Shown here: in pieces, positions 43,688 through 52,713 of the stretch
Position numbering within the stretch: the first letter of the stretch is position 1
How the letters are laid out: each line of letters begins with the position of its first letter
Source of the DNA: DASXMT01 sp963803065
GTDB lineage: Bacteria > Actinomycetota > Acidimicrobiia > Acidimicrobiales > RAAP-2
NCBI GenBank assembly: GCA_963803065.1
Contig: CAWDKW010000007.1
Coordinates: 162,536 to 226,535 of the forward strand
Length of the DNA: 64,000 nucleotides
Direction: 5' to 3'
Made by a program: the position numbers and the translations under genes
Notes under the pieces: model-generated
What the model was told of the DNA's origin: nothing
Database searches by the model: none
The model's input: only the letters and a program-made list of their open reading frames with translations

Positions 43688-43765
43688 CGCCGACCAGCGG
43701 GACGTGCGCGCCGGCGGACGCGACGACAGAGCCGAGGAGCGCGACGAGGCCGCAGAGCGGTCCGA

Positions 43766-44953
43766 GCCTGTGGGTGCCGAGAACCCCGTCCGCCCAGCTC
43801 AAGCGACCAGCCGGTACTCATGGATGAGGCCACCCAGACGATCGGTTCTTCGTAGCCTGGCGAGGTCTGGGTCCGTGTCGTGCTCTGGAGTCGAGTCCAG
43901 TGCGGATGGCGCAGCTTGGCCGAGAGAGCGGTGGGGGCGGTGGGAGTTGTAATGCTCGACGTACTCGGCGAGCACGGTCTCCAGGTGGCGGCGGCCGAGG
44001 ATGAGCACCCGGTCAAGGCACTCGCGTCGCAATGCCGATCACGCGCTCACAGATGGCGTTCGCCCGGGGTGCCCGGACTGGGGTCCTTACAACCCTGACG
44101 CCGTCGGCAGCAAAGACGGCGTCAAAGGAGGCGGTGAACTTAGTGTCGCGATCGCGGATGAGGAACTTGAGCGCCATTGCCTGGTCGGCAAGCTCAATCG
44201 ATAGGTTGCGGGCCTGCTGGGTAACCCAACCGGTGACCGGGTTGGCGGTCACGCCGGCGATCCGCACGAGACGCGTGTCGTGGTGAATGAACACGAAGAC
44301 GTAGAGCCTGCGGAGGAGGACGGTGTCGACATGGAAGAAGTCGCACGCCATCAATCCCTTCGCCTGTGCGGAGAGGAACTCCGCCCAAGTCGGTCCGCAT
44401 CGCCGCGGCGACGGGTCGATGCCGTGACGCTTCAGAGTTTTCCAGACGCTCGAGGGGGCGATGACAATGCCCATGGTGGCGAGCTCACCGTGGATGCGGC
44501 GGTAGCCCCACTGTGGGTTCTCCTTCGCCAACCGGAGGACAAGCGCGTGGTTCCCTTCGCGATGCCTGATCGGCCGGGCTGGCCGTGCGGGTAGGTCCAG
44601 TGCTTGGCGACGAGGTCCCGGTGCCAGCGCAGCAGAGTTTCTGGTCGGACGAAGAAGCGTCCGAGTCGTCGGCGCGGGAGCAGTCGTGCGAGCCCCGCCA
44701 GCACCGCTCGATCTGCCGGCTCCAGCGCCGGTCAGTGGACCTGGCGCCGGAGGACTGCCACTTCATGGCGCAGCATGACGACCTCGATGGCGAGATCCGT
44801 GCCACTGCGACCGATCAGTCGGATGATTTGAAGGACACGGCAGAACGCCCGGTAGAGGAACGAGAGGGTCATCGCTGGATGCTCTCCGCGCCTGAGTCCA
44901 GGCGTCAAAGTGCTGCTCGCAGGCGATGGATGGCATTCTCGGCACCCACAGGC
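43766..44953 (-). mobile_element. Insertion sequence with 18-bp terminal inverted repeats, copy 1
   Basis: A 1.19-kb element bounded by GCCTGTGGGTGCCGAGAA (43766-43783) and its exact reverse complement (44936-44953). It contains one degraded integrase-type transposase on the minus strand. A related copy, cut at one end, lies at 55104-55893 in the same orientation. No target-site duplication is obvious. Confidence 0.82.
43799..44872 (-). pseudogene. Transposase of the insertion sequence, three frameshifts
   Basis: Reading on the minus strand, MTLSFLYRAF...LRHEVAVLRRQVH from 44872 continues in a second frame as RFFVRPETLLRWHRDLVAKHW. A third frame gives AKENPQWGYRRIHGEL and the catalytic core, with Asp residues in CDFFHVDTVLL and RDRDTKFTASFD and Glu in ICERVIG. 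A fourth frame gives RRECLDRVLILGRRHLETVLAEYVEHYNSHRPHRSL. Breaks fall near 44735, 44560 and 44030. All three DDE residues survive but no intact protein can be made. Confidence 0.82.
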
Positions 44954-45003
44954 CAATGACCGGCCGGGTGGATACCGGCCAGGAGAAACCCCGGAGTCAG
45001 CTC

Positions 45004-45083
45004 AACGCGGGTTTGGCTGACTACAGAACGCGGGTTTGGCTGATCGCCGATCGCGGTTTTCAGTGATTACAGAACGCGGGTTT
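45004..45083. repeat. Three AACGCGGGTTT direct repeats
   Basis: AACGCGGGTTTGGCTGA occurs exactly at 45004-45020 and 45027-45043, and AACGCGGGTTT again at 45073-45083, with a degenerate copy (ATCGCGGTTTTCA) between. The cluster sits between the end of the first insertion sequence and a different transposase fragment, so it may be nested insertion-sequence ends. Confidence 0.7.
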
Positions 45084-45089
45084 CAGAGA

Positions 45090-45479
45090 TCGCGGACAGA
45101 TGCGCAGGTAGCCCCATCTGGGATTCTCCCGGGTAAGCCGCACGATCAGCTCGACGGTCTCGGTTCCAAGCGCCGGTCGTCCGGGGCGCCGGTGTGGGTA
45201 GGTCCAGCGCACGCGGACGAGCCGGCGGTGCCATTCGAGGATCGTCTTGGGCGTGACGAGGAACGCTGACCATCGCTGGCCCGGCACGAGGCTCGCGAGC
45301 AGGGCGACGATTGCTCGGTCCAACCAAGTGAAGCGAGGACGGGCGACTTGGCGGCGAAGCACTGCGAGTTGGTGGCGCAGCACCAGGATCTCCGCGTCCT
45401 TCCCGAGCGCCTCCGTATGGAAAAGACCGAAGAGCCCGAAGGAGCGATGAACGAACCGGTAGAGGAAGGAGAGCACCAC
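45090..45479 (-). pseudogene. N-terminal fragment of a second type of integrase-family transposase
   Basis: From 45479, MVLSFLYRFVHRSFGLF and ILVLRHQLAVLRRQVARPRFTWLDRAIVALLASLVP, then EWHRRLVRVRWTYPHRRPGRP and RLTRENPRWGYLRI. Homology stops near 45095, before the DDE core, and the frame ends in the repeat region. It is a different element from the one at 43766, truncated by deletion or insertion. Confidence 0.78.
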
Positions 45480-45578
45480 GGCAAGTGAGCATCGCCGAGA
45501 TCATTCGTCCAGGTCAAGGCGTGTGTGGCCCAGGGCTGTTCCCCTTGCACGTGCTAAGACCTGGACCGCTGCCGCACT

Positions 45579-45866
45579 CTATGCGCTTTCGAGATACTCC
45601 CGCAGGGCCCGACGAATTACGTCGGAGACCGTCGTGCCTTCCGCTTTGGCTCGTTGTGCCGCTGCAGTTCGAAGCGCTGGCTCAAGCCGAACGGACTCGA
45701 CCGACTTGGCGCCAGCTGCCAACGGAGGGCGACCCCGACCGCGGCGCGCGTTCTGGAGTTGACCTGGTTCGTACCCGCGCTCGGCTTCGTCAGCGAGGTG
45801 CTCGATCATCTCGTCGGTCACGGGCTCGCCGCTCTTGGTGCGCCCGTAGGTGTGGTTTGCCGTCAC
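45579..45866 (-). CDS. Ribbon-helix-helix (CopG-like) antitoxin
   Basis: 95 residues. The C-terminal half KSVESVRLEPALRTAAAQRAKAEGTTVSDVIRRALREYL is a ribbon-helix-helix DNA-binding domain, and the N-terminal DEMIEHLADEAERGY is the part likely to touch the toxin. The ATG overlaps the stop of the upstream gene by 4 bp (ATGA), giving a toxin-first pair. It would neutralise the toxin and repress the operon. It sits in mobile-element debris. Confidence 0.75.
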   Translation of the reverse strand: MTANHTYGRTKSGEPVTDEMIEHLADEAERGYEPGQLQNARRGRGRPPLAAGAKSVESVRLEPALRTAAAQRAKAEGTTVSDVIRRALREYLESA

Positions 45867-46114
45867 CCTCCTCCTCCTCCTCCAAACAACTCTTGCTCCG
45901 TGCTTCGTCGAAGTGCCATCGCGTGGATCACGAGCTCATCCCCGTCGGCTTCCATGACCACCAGTTCGAGTAGGTTTCCAGGGCGGGCGGGGCCGACCAC
46001 GAGATAGCGCGGCGGGTCGTCGCCAAGCTCAATCCACTCGATTGCGTGCTCGTATGCATGTCCGATGTCCTCGTCCAACACTCCATGCCGACGAGCCGCT
46101 CGGTGAATCTCCAC
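45863..46114 (-). CDS. Putative toxin of a type II toxin-antitoxin pair
   Basis: 83 residues. Similar small proteins (pattern RHGVLDEDIGHAYEHAIEWIELGD, YLVVGPARPGNLLELVV, ELVIHAMALR) are repeatedly encoded next to ribbon-helix-helix antitoxins. The fold is probably a small beta-sheet RNase-like toxin of the BrnT/RelE kind, but no catalytic residue can be named. It ends in seven Gly codons from a GGA/GGT/GGC-like run, which is odd and could be slippage-prone. Confidence 0.6.
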   Translation of the reverse strand: MEIHRAARRHGVLDEDIGHAYEHAIEWIELGDDPPRYLVVGPARPGNLLELVVMEADGDELVIHAMALRRSTEQELFGGGGGG

Positions 46115-46573
46115 ACGGAATAAGTGTAATACGCAATTCGGCTCTCCGCAACGTCGCGGGCTTCACAGCGCCCTAAGTAGCGAATCGCTCGTGCCGCCAA
46201 GAGCAGCTTTGCTGCACTTGCTACCGAGTGCGTTCTCGCTGGTGACCATGGAGCCGCCAGTAAGTGCACCCTTCAGGTCGAGGGTAGCCGGGTTCGGCGT
46301 TGACGTAGGCGTTGACGACGAGCACGTGCTGACGCGGTCGAGGTCGCCGAGGGTCGTCTTGAGACTGGCGCGACGGCGAGCGTGGCGAGCCATGCGGAGT
46401 GTCGCCCTCCTTGGAGAGTCACTTCGCTCGGAACCTTGCCGAACGGTCCGGCCGGTGATCTGTCGGCGCCTTGAACGAAGGGGCGGGTTGACCTTGACGT
46501 TGGGTGAAGCCGCAAGCTTGTTCGCGCCTGCGCATGCGAAGGACGCTGCTTCGCCAACCCAAAGGACCCTGCC
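46115..46573. other. Region without supported genes
   Basis: About 460 bp. Long open frames occur on both strands, but their translations are Arg/Ser/Pro-rich with no domain, as expected of high-GC non-coding or decayed DNA. Confidence 0.5.
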
Positions 46574-46936
46574 ATGTTCGCCGTCTTCTTCCTCCGCAAG
46601 AAGTATGGGCCGCCCATCGTCGTTCTCGTCGGCGTGGCACTCCTCGCCGTCGGCATCGGCGTCACGAACCACGCCGTGACCGGGATCATTGGTGCCGCTA
46701 TCGTAGTTGTCGACGCCGCCGCCGGGGTCATGCAAGAAGCGCGACGTTGGCCGCGAGCGAAACGAGAACCTCGGGTGATGAGGCGATCCGAGCGCCGCAG
46801 ACGGAGCTCGACGACACCCCCGTCGGATTCAGCACGTGCTACCAAATCCATTTCGGTGCTGAGGCGCACATGCATCTGCACATCGTCGACTCCGAGCGTC
46901 GCGCAGCCGGCCTCGGAGCGCAGCTTGTTCGCCTGA
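46574..46936 (+). CDS. Small hypothetical membrane protein
   Basis: The first 55 residues (MFAVFFLRKKYGPPIVVLVG, then two hydrophobic segments split by TNHAVTG) look like a genuine two-helix membrane protein, and AAAGGA lies 7 nt before the ATG. The remaining 65 residues are Arg/Ser-rich and overlap the acetyltransferase remnant in another frame, so the true gene may have ended earlier and been fused to junk by a deletion. Function unknown. Confidence 0.4.
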   Translation: MFAVFFLRKKYGPPIVVLVGVALLAVGIGVTNHAVTGIIGAAIVVVDAAAGVMQEARRWPRAKREPRVMRRSERRRRSSTTPPSDSARATKSISVLRRTCICTSSTPSVAQPASERSLFA

Positions 46937-47105
46937 CTGCCGTCCACTACTGCGGTGTCTTGCGGCTTGCCCGCCTGTACTGCGAGCCCAATGCGTTCAA
47001 CGTTGCCCTCCAACCGCACCCGTGCAGAGCGCCGGCTTTCGCTACGTGCGCTCACGGCTATGCCGTCCCGGACCGATCAACAGCCACCTAACCACGACCA
47101 TCTAG
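46795..47105 (+). pseudogene. GNAT acetyltransferase remnant
   Basis: One frame gives PVGFSTCYQIHFGAEAHMHLHIVDSERRAAGLGAQLVRL...RLYCEPNAFNVAL, the acetyl-CoA-binding (here AAGLGAQL) and CEPNAxNVAPNR region of a GNAT subfamily. A second frame near 47020 gives QSAGFRYVRS, and the end reads PGPINSHL. At least one frameshift is needed to join them, and the N-terminal part is missing. It is a decayed gene next to the ABC operon. Confidence 0.6.
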
Positions 47106-49610
47106 TTACACCTGGCTGGGGGCGGTGCGCAGCAGCCGTGCAGACAGGCCGGTGACCGCAATGGTCAGCGCGGCTGCAAGGGCGATGACCGTGAGGTAGA
47201 TCAACGGTGACCCGGCGGGCAGGCCCGGCGCTCCGACCGCGTTGTCGAACGGTAGCAGTACCGCTAGCGCGACCAGGGTACCGAGCACGATCCCGGTGGC
47301 GGCGACAAGCGCGCCCTCGATGGTCATCGCCAGACCGACCTGGCTGCCGCTGGCGCCGATTTGCCGCAGCATGTGCAGCTGGGGGCGGCGCCGTGCCGTG
47401 GTCGCCACGGTCGAGGAGATCAGGTACACGGTCGCATACGCGGTCACCGCCGCGATGAGCATGTAATAGATCCACGCCGTTGCCTGATCCTGCGCCGAGA
47501 AGGCCGTGAGCGTCTCCGACCGGCTGCTTACCTGAATATCAGCTGCCATGCGGCTAAGGGTGTGCTCGAGCGAGTTCAGGTCGGTATTCGGCGCGGTGCT
47601 TACGAGCACCTGTTCGGCCAGCCCGCTGGTCGTGTGCGGTGCGAGTAGTGCGGCGGGCAGGAGCAACACGGGGTAGCCGCGCCGGGCGTTGAAGAGGGCC
47701 ACGATTCGCAGCCGCTTGACGGTGTTGTCGCCGAACCGCAGCATCAGGGTGCCGCCCACCTCCTGGCCGCTCTTGGCCCAGCTGGCAGGGATGGCGATGG
47801 TGTCGCCGGACAGGCGGGCAAGGCTGCCGCTGGTCACCTGATAGTTGGCGACCCGGCTGGCGGTTGCTCCGTCCAGGCCGAGCAGCGGCGTCGAGTTGGG
47901 ATTGCCGTCGTCTTGAGCGCCCGGTGGCAGGTTGAGAAAGCCGTTGCTGGTGACCAACGGCGATGCAGCGGTGACACCTGGTAGACGGCCTACCTGGGCG
48001 GTAAGGCCCAGCGGCAGGCCGCCGGCGGGCGAGGTGATCACGAGGTTGGCCTGCAGGTTCTGGGCGTAGGCCTGCTCGGTCGCCGCCTGCTGCGAGGTCT
48101 GCATGTACAGCAGGGCGGTCGCCAGCCCCGTCGCAAGCATGACCGGGATGACCAAGGCGGCGGTACGGGCGCCCCCGCCTTGGATAGTCCGCATCGCGAG
48201 ATGGCCGGTACGCGGGGCGAGGACGGCGGCGACCCTGCCGAGTACCCACAGCACCGGCCGGGTGATGGCCGGGCCCAGCAGCGCCATGGTGAGGACCCAC
48301 GCCATGGCCGACGGTCCCGCGGTGCTCGCCGCGATCGGCCCGTTGAAGACGAGCGCGGTGACGGCCGCGAGCGCTACCGCGCCCGCCAGGGTCAGCAGCC
48401 CGAACACGAGCCGCGGCCAGCTCATCCAGGGCTGTGGCGTGTTGTCGGAGCCCAGCGCTTCGACGGGCGGCACGTGTATAGCGCCGCGCGAAGCAACGAG
48501 CGCGGCTACCGCGCCCGTTAACACGGCAATGGCGGCGCCGATCAGGGCGGGAATAAAGTTCTGGTGGTAGATCAGGTTCCCGGTGACGAGGCCGTGGTCC
48601 TCCATCGCCGAGAGTAGTTGCCGTCCGGCCGCCTCGGTCGGGAGCAGGCCAAGACATGCGGCAGGGATCGCGACCAGGAGGGTCTGGCCGAGCACCAGAC
48701 GCCGTAGCTGACGGGGCGTCGCGCCGACGGCGCGCAGCAGCGCTATCTGGCGGCGGCGCAACTGGACGGCCAGTCCCAGCGTGCTAGCCACGATGAACAT
48801 CGCGATTACCGTCATGAGCGGGCCTGAGACGGCGGCGAGCGGGATGAGGTTCAAGCTGTCGCCGGCCGCGTCGGGGAACTCGGCCCGGCCACGGGCGTCT
48901 CCGGTCAGCACGAGTGCGCTGCCATGCGGAAGGGCGGCTGTGATCCGGCTGGCCAGCGAATCGGCCGCAACTCCGGGGCTGGGATATACCGCGAACGAGT
49001 CCACCAGGCCGGGTTCTCCGGTCAGCGCGCCGGCGCGTGCATCTGTCACGAAGAGCGCCGGGCCCAGGCTCGTGGCGGAATCAGCGATCCCCGTCACGCG
49101 CAGGGTGACAACGGTGCCGTGCGCGAGCGCCTGCAGCCGGCTATTGATCGTCAGGTGCAGGCTGTCAGCGAGGTGCGCGTCGAGCACGACGTCACTGGGA
49201 CCCGTGGGCGCCCGGCCGCTGATCAGCCGATAGGGCGTGAGCTGTGCAGCGGACCAGTCGTGCCCATCGACGGCCGGGCCGTCCGCCTGCGCGCCGCTCA
49301 GGACCGTGACGGGGAATGACACGTCGGGTACGGTGCGCGCAACCCCGGGGACGGCGGCGATCTGGCTCGCAAGACCGGGAGCGAGGCGGTTGCGTTCGGG
49401 CAGCGCCGTGCCCAGACAGTCCTGCACGCCCGTCACGACGACCGGCGCGGTCAGCAGCCGCTGCGGTGGGATGTCTTTAGTCAGGCCGGTCTCGAACACG
49501 CCGCCGCACACCGTGACCAGGAACGCCGCCAGGGCCAGCGTGAGGAACGAAGCGGCGAAGGCGGCAGGCTGGTGGCGCACCGACCGGACGGCCAGGCCGA
49601 GAATTACCAT
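47106..49610 (-). CDS. FtsX-type ABC transporter permease
   Basis: An 834-residue permease with a first transmembrane helix near 18-38, a large extracellular MacB-like domain (about 45-235), a three-helix FtsX unit near 250-380 (RRRQIALLRAVGATPRQLRRL is the coupling motif), a second extracellular domain (about 490-680) and a second FtsX unit at the end (RRRPQLHMLRQIGASGSQVGL). This duplicated plan is typical of actinobacterial exporters of peptides, lipids or antibiotics. It overlaps the ATPase gene by 7 bp. It would be powered by that ATPase and controlled by the two-component system of the same operon. Confidence 0.9.
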   Translation of the reverse strand: MVILGLAVRSVRHQPAAFAASFLTLALAAFLVTVCGGVFETGLTKDIPPQRLLTAPVVVTGVQDCLGTALPERNRLAPGLASQIAAVPGVARTVPDVSFPVTVLSGAQADGPAVDGHDWSAAQLTPYRLISGRAPTGPSDVVLDAHLADSLHLTINSRLQALAHGTVVTLRVTGIADSATSLGPALFVTDARAGALTGEPGLVDSFAVYPSPGVAADSLASRITAALPHGSALVLTGDARGRAEFPDAAGDSLNLIPLAAVSGPLMTVIAMFIVASTLGLAVQLRRRQIALLRAVGATPRQLRRLVLGQTLLVAIPAACLGLLPTEAAGRQLLSAMEDHGLVTGNLIYHQNFIPALIGAAIAVLTGAVAALVASRGAIHVPPVEALGSDNTPQPWMSWPRLVFGLLTLAGAVALAAVTALVFNGPIAASTAGPSAMAWVLTMALLGPAITRPVLWVLGRVAAVLAPRTGHLAMRTIQGGGARTAALVIPVMLATGLATALLYMQTSQQAATEQAYAQNLQANLVITSPAGGLPLGLTAQVGRLPGVTAASPLVTSNGFLNLPPGAQDDGNPNSTPLLGLDGATASRVANYQVTSGSLARLSGDTIAIPASWAKSGQEVGGTLMLRFGDNTVKRLRIVALFNARRGYPVLLLPAALLAPHTTSGLAEQVLVSTAPNTDLNSLEHTLSRMAADIQVSSRSETLTAFSAQDQATAWIYYMLIAAVTAYATVYLISSTVATTARRRPQLHMLRQIGASGSQVGLAMTIEGALVAATGIVLGTLVALAVLLPFDNAVGAPGLPAGSPLIYLTVIALAAALTIAVTGLSARLLRTAPSQV

Positions 49611-50467
49611 GATGGCTCCGTCCGGTCAGTCGCGGCGTGGCCGCGGTTGGCGAGGTGGGCCATCCGTGCGGCGACCGCGTCCACCTCCGGCCGAAGTATC
49701 TCGTCGGCGATCCGGCCGTCGGCAAGGAACACGACCCGGTCCGCGCGCGAGGCGGCGACAGGATCGTGCGTCACCATCGCGACCGTCGTGCCGGCCGCCC
49801 GCACCAGCGAGCCGAGCAAGCCGAGCACCTCGGCGCCAGTCACCAAGTCCAGCGCCCCGGTGGGCTCATCGGCGAAGACGACGCTCGGGGAGCCGAGCAG
49901 CGCGCGGGCTATCGCGACGCGCTGCTGCTCCCCCCCGGAGAGCTGCCCGGGCCTCGACCGGCGCTTGCCGGCCAGCCCGACCTGGTCGAGCGCTGCCGTT
50001 ACGGCCGCCCGCCGCAGGCGTTTGCCGGACAGTCGCAGCGGCAGCGCCACGTTGTCGGCGGCGCTGAGCTCGGGCAAAAGGTTGAACGACTGGAAGACGA
50101 ACCCGATCCGCTCGCGCCGTATCCGGGCCAGTGCCCGCTCCGGTCGACTCGTAAGGTCCGTCCCGTCCAATATGACCGTGCCCGCCGTGGGCCGGTCCAG
50201 GCCCGCCGCGCAATGCAGCAGCGTGGACTTGCCCGAGCCCGAGGGCCCCATCACGGCGGTAAAGCTGCCTCGCTCGAAGCTCAGCGTGATGTCGTTGAGC
50301 GCAGTGGTGGCGGCACTCCTGCCGCCGTACCGCTTGGTCACCCCGGCCAGGCAGACCACGTCTTGGTTTCCGCTGGTGCCTAGCCGGCGGCTAGCCGGCG
50401 CACCTGCTCGCCGATCTTCCTCGCCTCGATGGGGAATTGGATTCTTGTCTCGGTCACTCCTCTTCAT
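49604..50467 (-). CDS. ABC transporter ATPase (MacB/LolD-like)
   Basis: 287 residues. Walker A GPSGSGKSTLL near 75, Q-loop FVFQSFNLLPELSAADNVALPL near 120, signature LSGGEQQRVAIARAL near 173, Walker B VVFADEPTGALD near 193 and switch His in MVTHDPVAA near 230. It is the partner of the FtsX-type permease. The ATG at 50467 overlaps the MMPL stop (ATGA); an in-frame extension to 50857 lies inside the MMPL gene and is not coding. The N-terminal 35 residues before the ABC domain are hydrophilic and unusual. Confidence 0.9.
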   Translation of the reverse strand: MKRSDRDKNPIPHRGEEDRRAGAPASRRLGTSGNQDVVCLAGVTKRYGGRSAATTALNDITLSFERGSFTAVMGPSGSGKSTLLHCAAGLDRPTAGTVILDGTDLTSRPERALARIRRERIGFVFQSFNLLPELSAADNVALPLRLSGKRLRRAAVTAALDQVGLAGKRRSRPGQLSGGEQQRVAIARALLGSPSVVFADEPTGALDLVTGAEVLGLLGSLVRAAGTTVAMVTHDPVAASRADRVVFLADGRIADEILRPEVDAVAARMAHLANRGHAATDRTEPSW

Positions 50468-52623
50468 CGCTGTGCCTTGGTCAGCCGGGCCCACGGGTGC
50501 CACCAGGACCGCTCCCCGAGATAGGAGACCAAGGCAGGGACGAGCAGTGCCCGGATCACAGTGGCGTCGAGGAGGATGCCGACAGCCATGCCGGTGGCGA
50601 ACACCTTGAGAGGTACCAGCGGTCCGGCGCAGAGGGCAGCGAAGGCCAGGAACAAGATGAGGGCGGCGCTCGTCACCAGCCGACCGGTGTGGCCGAGCCC
50701 CTCGATGATGGCGTCGTCGGTCGACCGACCGGCATCGTGGGCCTCCCTGATTCGCGAGAGGATGAACACCTCGTAGTCCATCGACAGCCCGAAGAGGAAC
50801 GCGAACAGGAGGACCGGCACGAAGTCGACGACGACGCCGGTCGCCGGAATCCCCCACAGGTGCTCCGACCCGTAGCCACGCTGCCAGAAGAGGACGAGCG
50901 CGCCGTAGGCGGCACCGACCGAGATCACGTTGAGGAGCACCGCCTTCACCGCGAGGACTACCGAACGGAAAGCGCGGGCCAGGGCGAGCAGACTGACGAG
51001 GGCGACGAGGGCGACGATGAGGAGAAAGCGCGAGTAGTAGGCGTGCACGATGTCGGCCTCTTCGGGCCCGTCGCCGGCCACCTGGGCACCCGGGGCCAGG
51101 TGGGCCACGCTGGCACGAACCGCCACCACCGTTGCCTCGTCGCTGGGCGAGCTGGTCGGCTGGCTCGGGAGCACGTCGACGAGCGCGCTACCGCCTCGAC
51201 GCCAGGCCGGACCGCTCGGGGCGGCGGTGGCGTCCACCCCGGGGACCTGTTGGAGCCGCGCCGCCAGCGCTGCCGGGTGGCTCGTGTCGGGGACGAGGAT
51301 CTCGATGGGCGAGACCACCCCCACCGGGAACCCGGCCTGCTGGAGACGCACGAGTCCCTGCTCGGCTTGCCCGGAGCGGGCGAGGGAGGTGGGTCGCGCC
51401 TCTCCGACCCGGAGGGTCGACGCCATGCCGACGAGGACGCCGAGCACGACCAGGGCGGAAGCCATGGCGAGCAGACGGTGGCGGACGACCGCTCGGGTCC
51501 AGGCCGTCCAGGCTCGGCTCGGCTGTCCGGCCCGGCGCCGGTGCCGGCGAGTGGCTCGTTGGGTGCGTCGGTCGAGCTTCGGCCCCCAGGAGCCGAGGAG
51601 GACGGGCAGCAGCGTCACGGCGGCGACGACGGTGACGAGCGGGATAAGGAGCCCGCCGTAGCCGAGACTGCGCAGGAAGGGGATCGGCAGGAGCACGAGG
51701 GCTAAGAGGCCGACCGCCACGGTGGCACCGCTGAAGACGACCGCTCGGCCTGCGGTGGTCATGGCGACGACGATCGCCTCGTCGTTGGGCCGACCTCGGT
51801 CGCGTTCCTCCCGCCAGCGGGTGACGACGAGGAGTGAGTAGTCGATGGCGATGCCGAGCCCGATGAGCGAGACGAGGTACTCGACCAACTGGCTCACGTC
51901 GGTGACCGTCGTGATCGCGCCAAGGGCGAGGAAGGTGGTGAGGACCGACACCACGGCCACGATCAGGGGGACGATGGCCAGGAACGAGCCGAAGACGAGC
52001 ACGAGGATCACCACCGCCCCGATGGCCCCGATCACGACCTCCCCGAGCACGCCGATCCCGCCGGAGCTGGTGGCGTCGTAGAGGTCGGTGAGGCTGGTGG
52101 CCGCCACCGTGACGCCGGCCGACGCGCGTGAGCGCATCTGGGCGGCGAGGCGAGCCGAGGAGGGGGCGTTGGCGCCGCCGAAGGCGAGCCCGACCGCGGC
52201 GCGCCCGTGGTCGGACACGAGGCGCGGGTCGTGGACCGACGGGTAGGAGAGGACCCGAAGCGACCGGTCGGCGTCGAGGGCGGCGAAGGTCGCCGCGACC
52301 TCGGCCGACCCAGTCGGGCTTTCGACGCGCTCGCCGGCGGGGAGCGTGACAACGGCGACGGTCGGGTTGTCGTTGCCGCCGTTGCCGTACGCGTGCACGA
52401 CGGCGAGGCCGGCCTGGTAGCTCGGCAAGCCAGGGAGCGCAGTGCTCGAGGAGAGCCGGCCGGCGATGGGGCCGACCAGCACGACGCCGACGACGGTCAC
52501 CACCATCCAGGCGATGCCAACCAGCTTTCGGTGGTTGAGCAACAGTCGAGTGAGACGACCGAGCCCGCGATCTCTGCCGCCGGTGCGGGGTGAAGCCTGC
52601 CGGGTTTCGAGCGAGACGGTCAT
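50464..52623 (-). CDS. MMPL/RND-type transporter
   Basis: About 719 residues. Two repeats of one helix plus a periplasmic loop plus five helices; GLGIAIDYSLLVVTRWREERDRG near 215 and FGLSMDYEVFILSRIREAHDAG near 575 are the MMPL signatures carrying the proton-relay Asp-Tyr pairs. It is likely a proton-driven exporter of lipids or drugs. The ATG at 52623 gives the usual N-terminus; a GTG at 52698 would add 25 residues. Neither has a clear ribosome binding site. It lies between the response regulator and the ABC ATPase, an uncommon combination in one operon. Confidence 0.88.
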   Translation of the reverse strand: MTVSLETRQASPRTGGRDRGLGRLTRLLLNHRKLVGIAWMVVTVVGVVLVGPIAGRLSSSTALPGLPSYQAGLAVVHAYGNGGNDNPTVAVVTLPAGERVESPTGSAEVAATFAALDADRSLRVLSYPSVHDPRLVSDHGRAAVGLAFGGANAPSSARLAAQMRSRASAGVTVAATSLTDLYDATSSGGIGVLGEVVIGAIGAVVILVLVFGSFLAIVPLIVAVVSVLTTFLALGAITTVTDVSQLVEYLVSLIGLGIAIDYSLLVVTRWREERDRGRPNDEAIVVAMTTAGRAVVFSGATVAVGLLALVLLPIPFLRSLGYGGLLIPLVTVVAAVTLLPVLLGSWGPKLDRRTQRATRRHRRRAGQPSRAWTAWTRAVVRHRLLAMASALVVLGVLVGMASTLRVGEARPTSLARSGQAEQGLVRLQQAGFPVGVVSPIEILVPDTSHPAALAARLQQVPGVDATAAPSGPAWRRGGSALVDVLPSQPTSSPSDEATVVAVRASVAHLAPGAQVAGDGPEEADIVHAYYSRFLLIVALVALVSLLALARAFRSVVLAVKAVLLNVISVGAAYGALVLFWQRGYGSEHLWGIPATGVVVDFVPVLLFAFLFGLSMDYEVFILSRIREAHDAGRSTDDAIIEGLGHTGRLVTSAALILFLAFAALCAGPLVPLKVFATGMAVGILLDATVIRALLVPALVSYLGERSWWHPWARLTKAQR

Positions 52624-52713
52624 GGTGCCAACGGTAAGGAGCGCAGGGCAACGTGCCGATGGGGCCACGTCCCGTCTTTCTGGGGGAGTTAGCCCCACCC
52701 CGACGTGTGCTGG

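Noticed and set aside
46273..47055. Minus-strand 260-codon frame
   Set aside because: Arg/Ser/Thr-rich shadow opposite the small membrane protein and acetyltransferase remnant.
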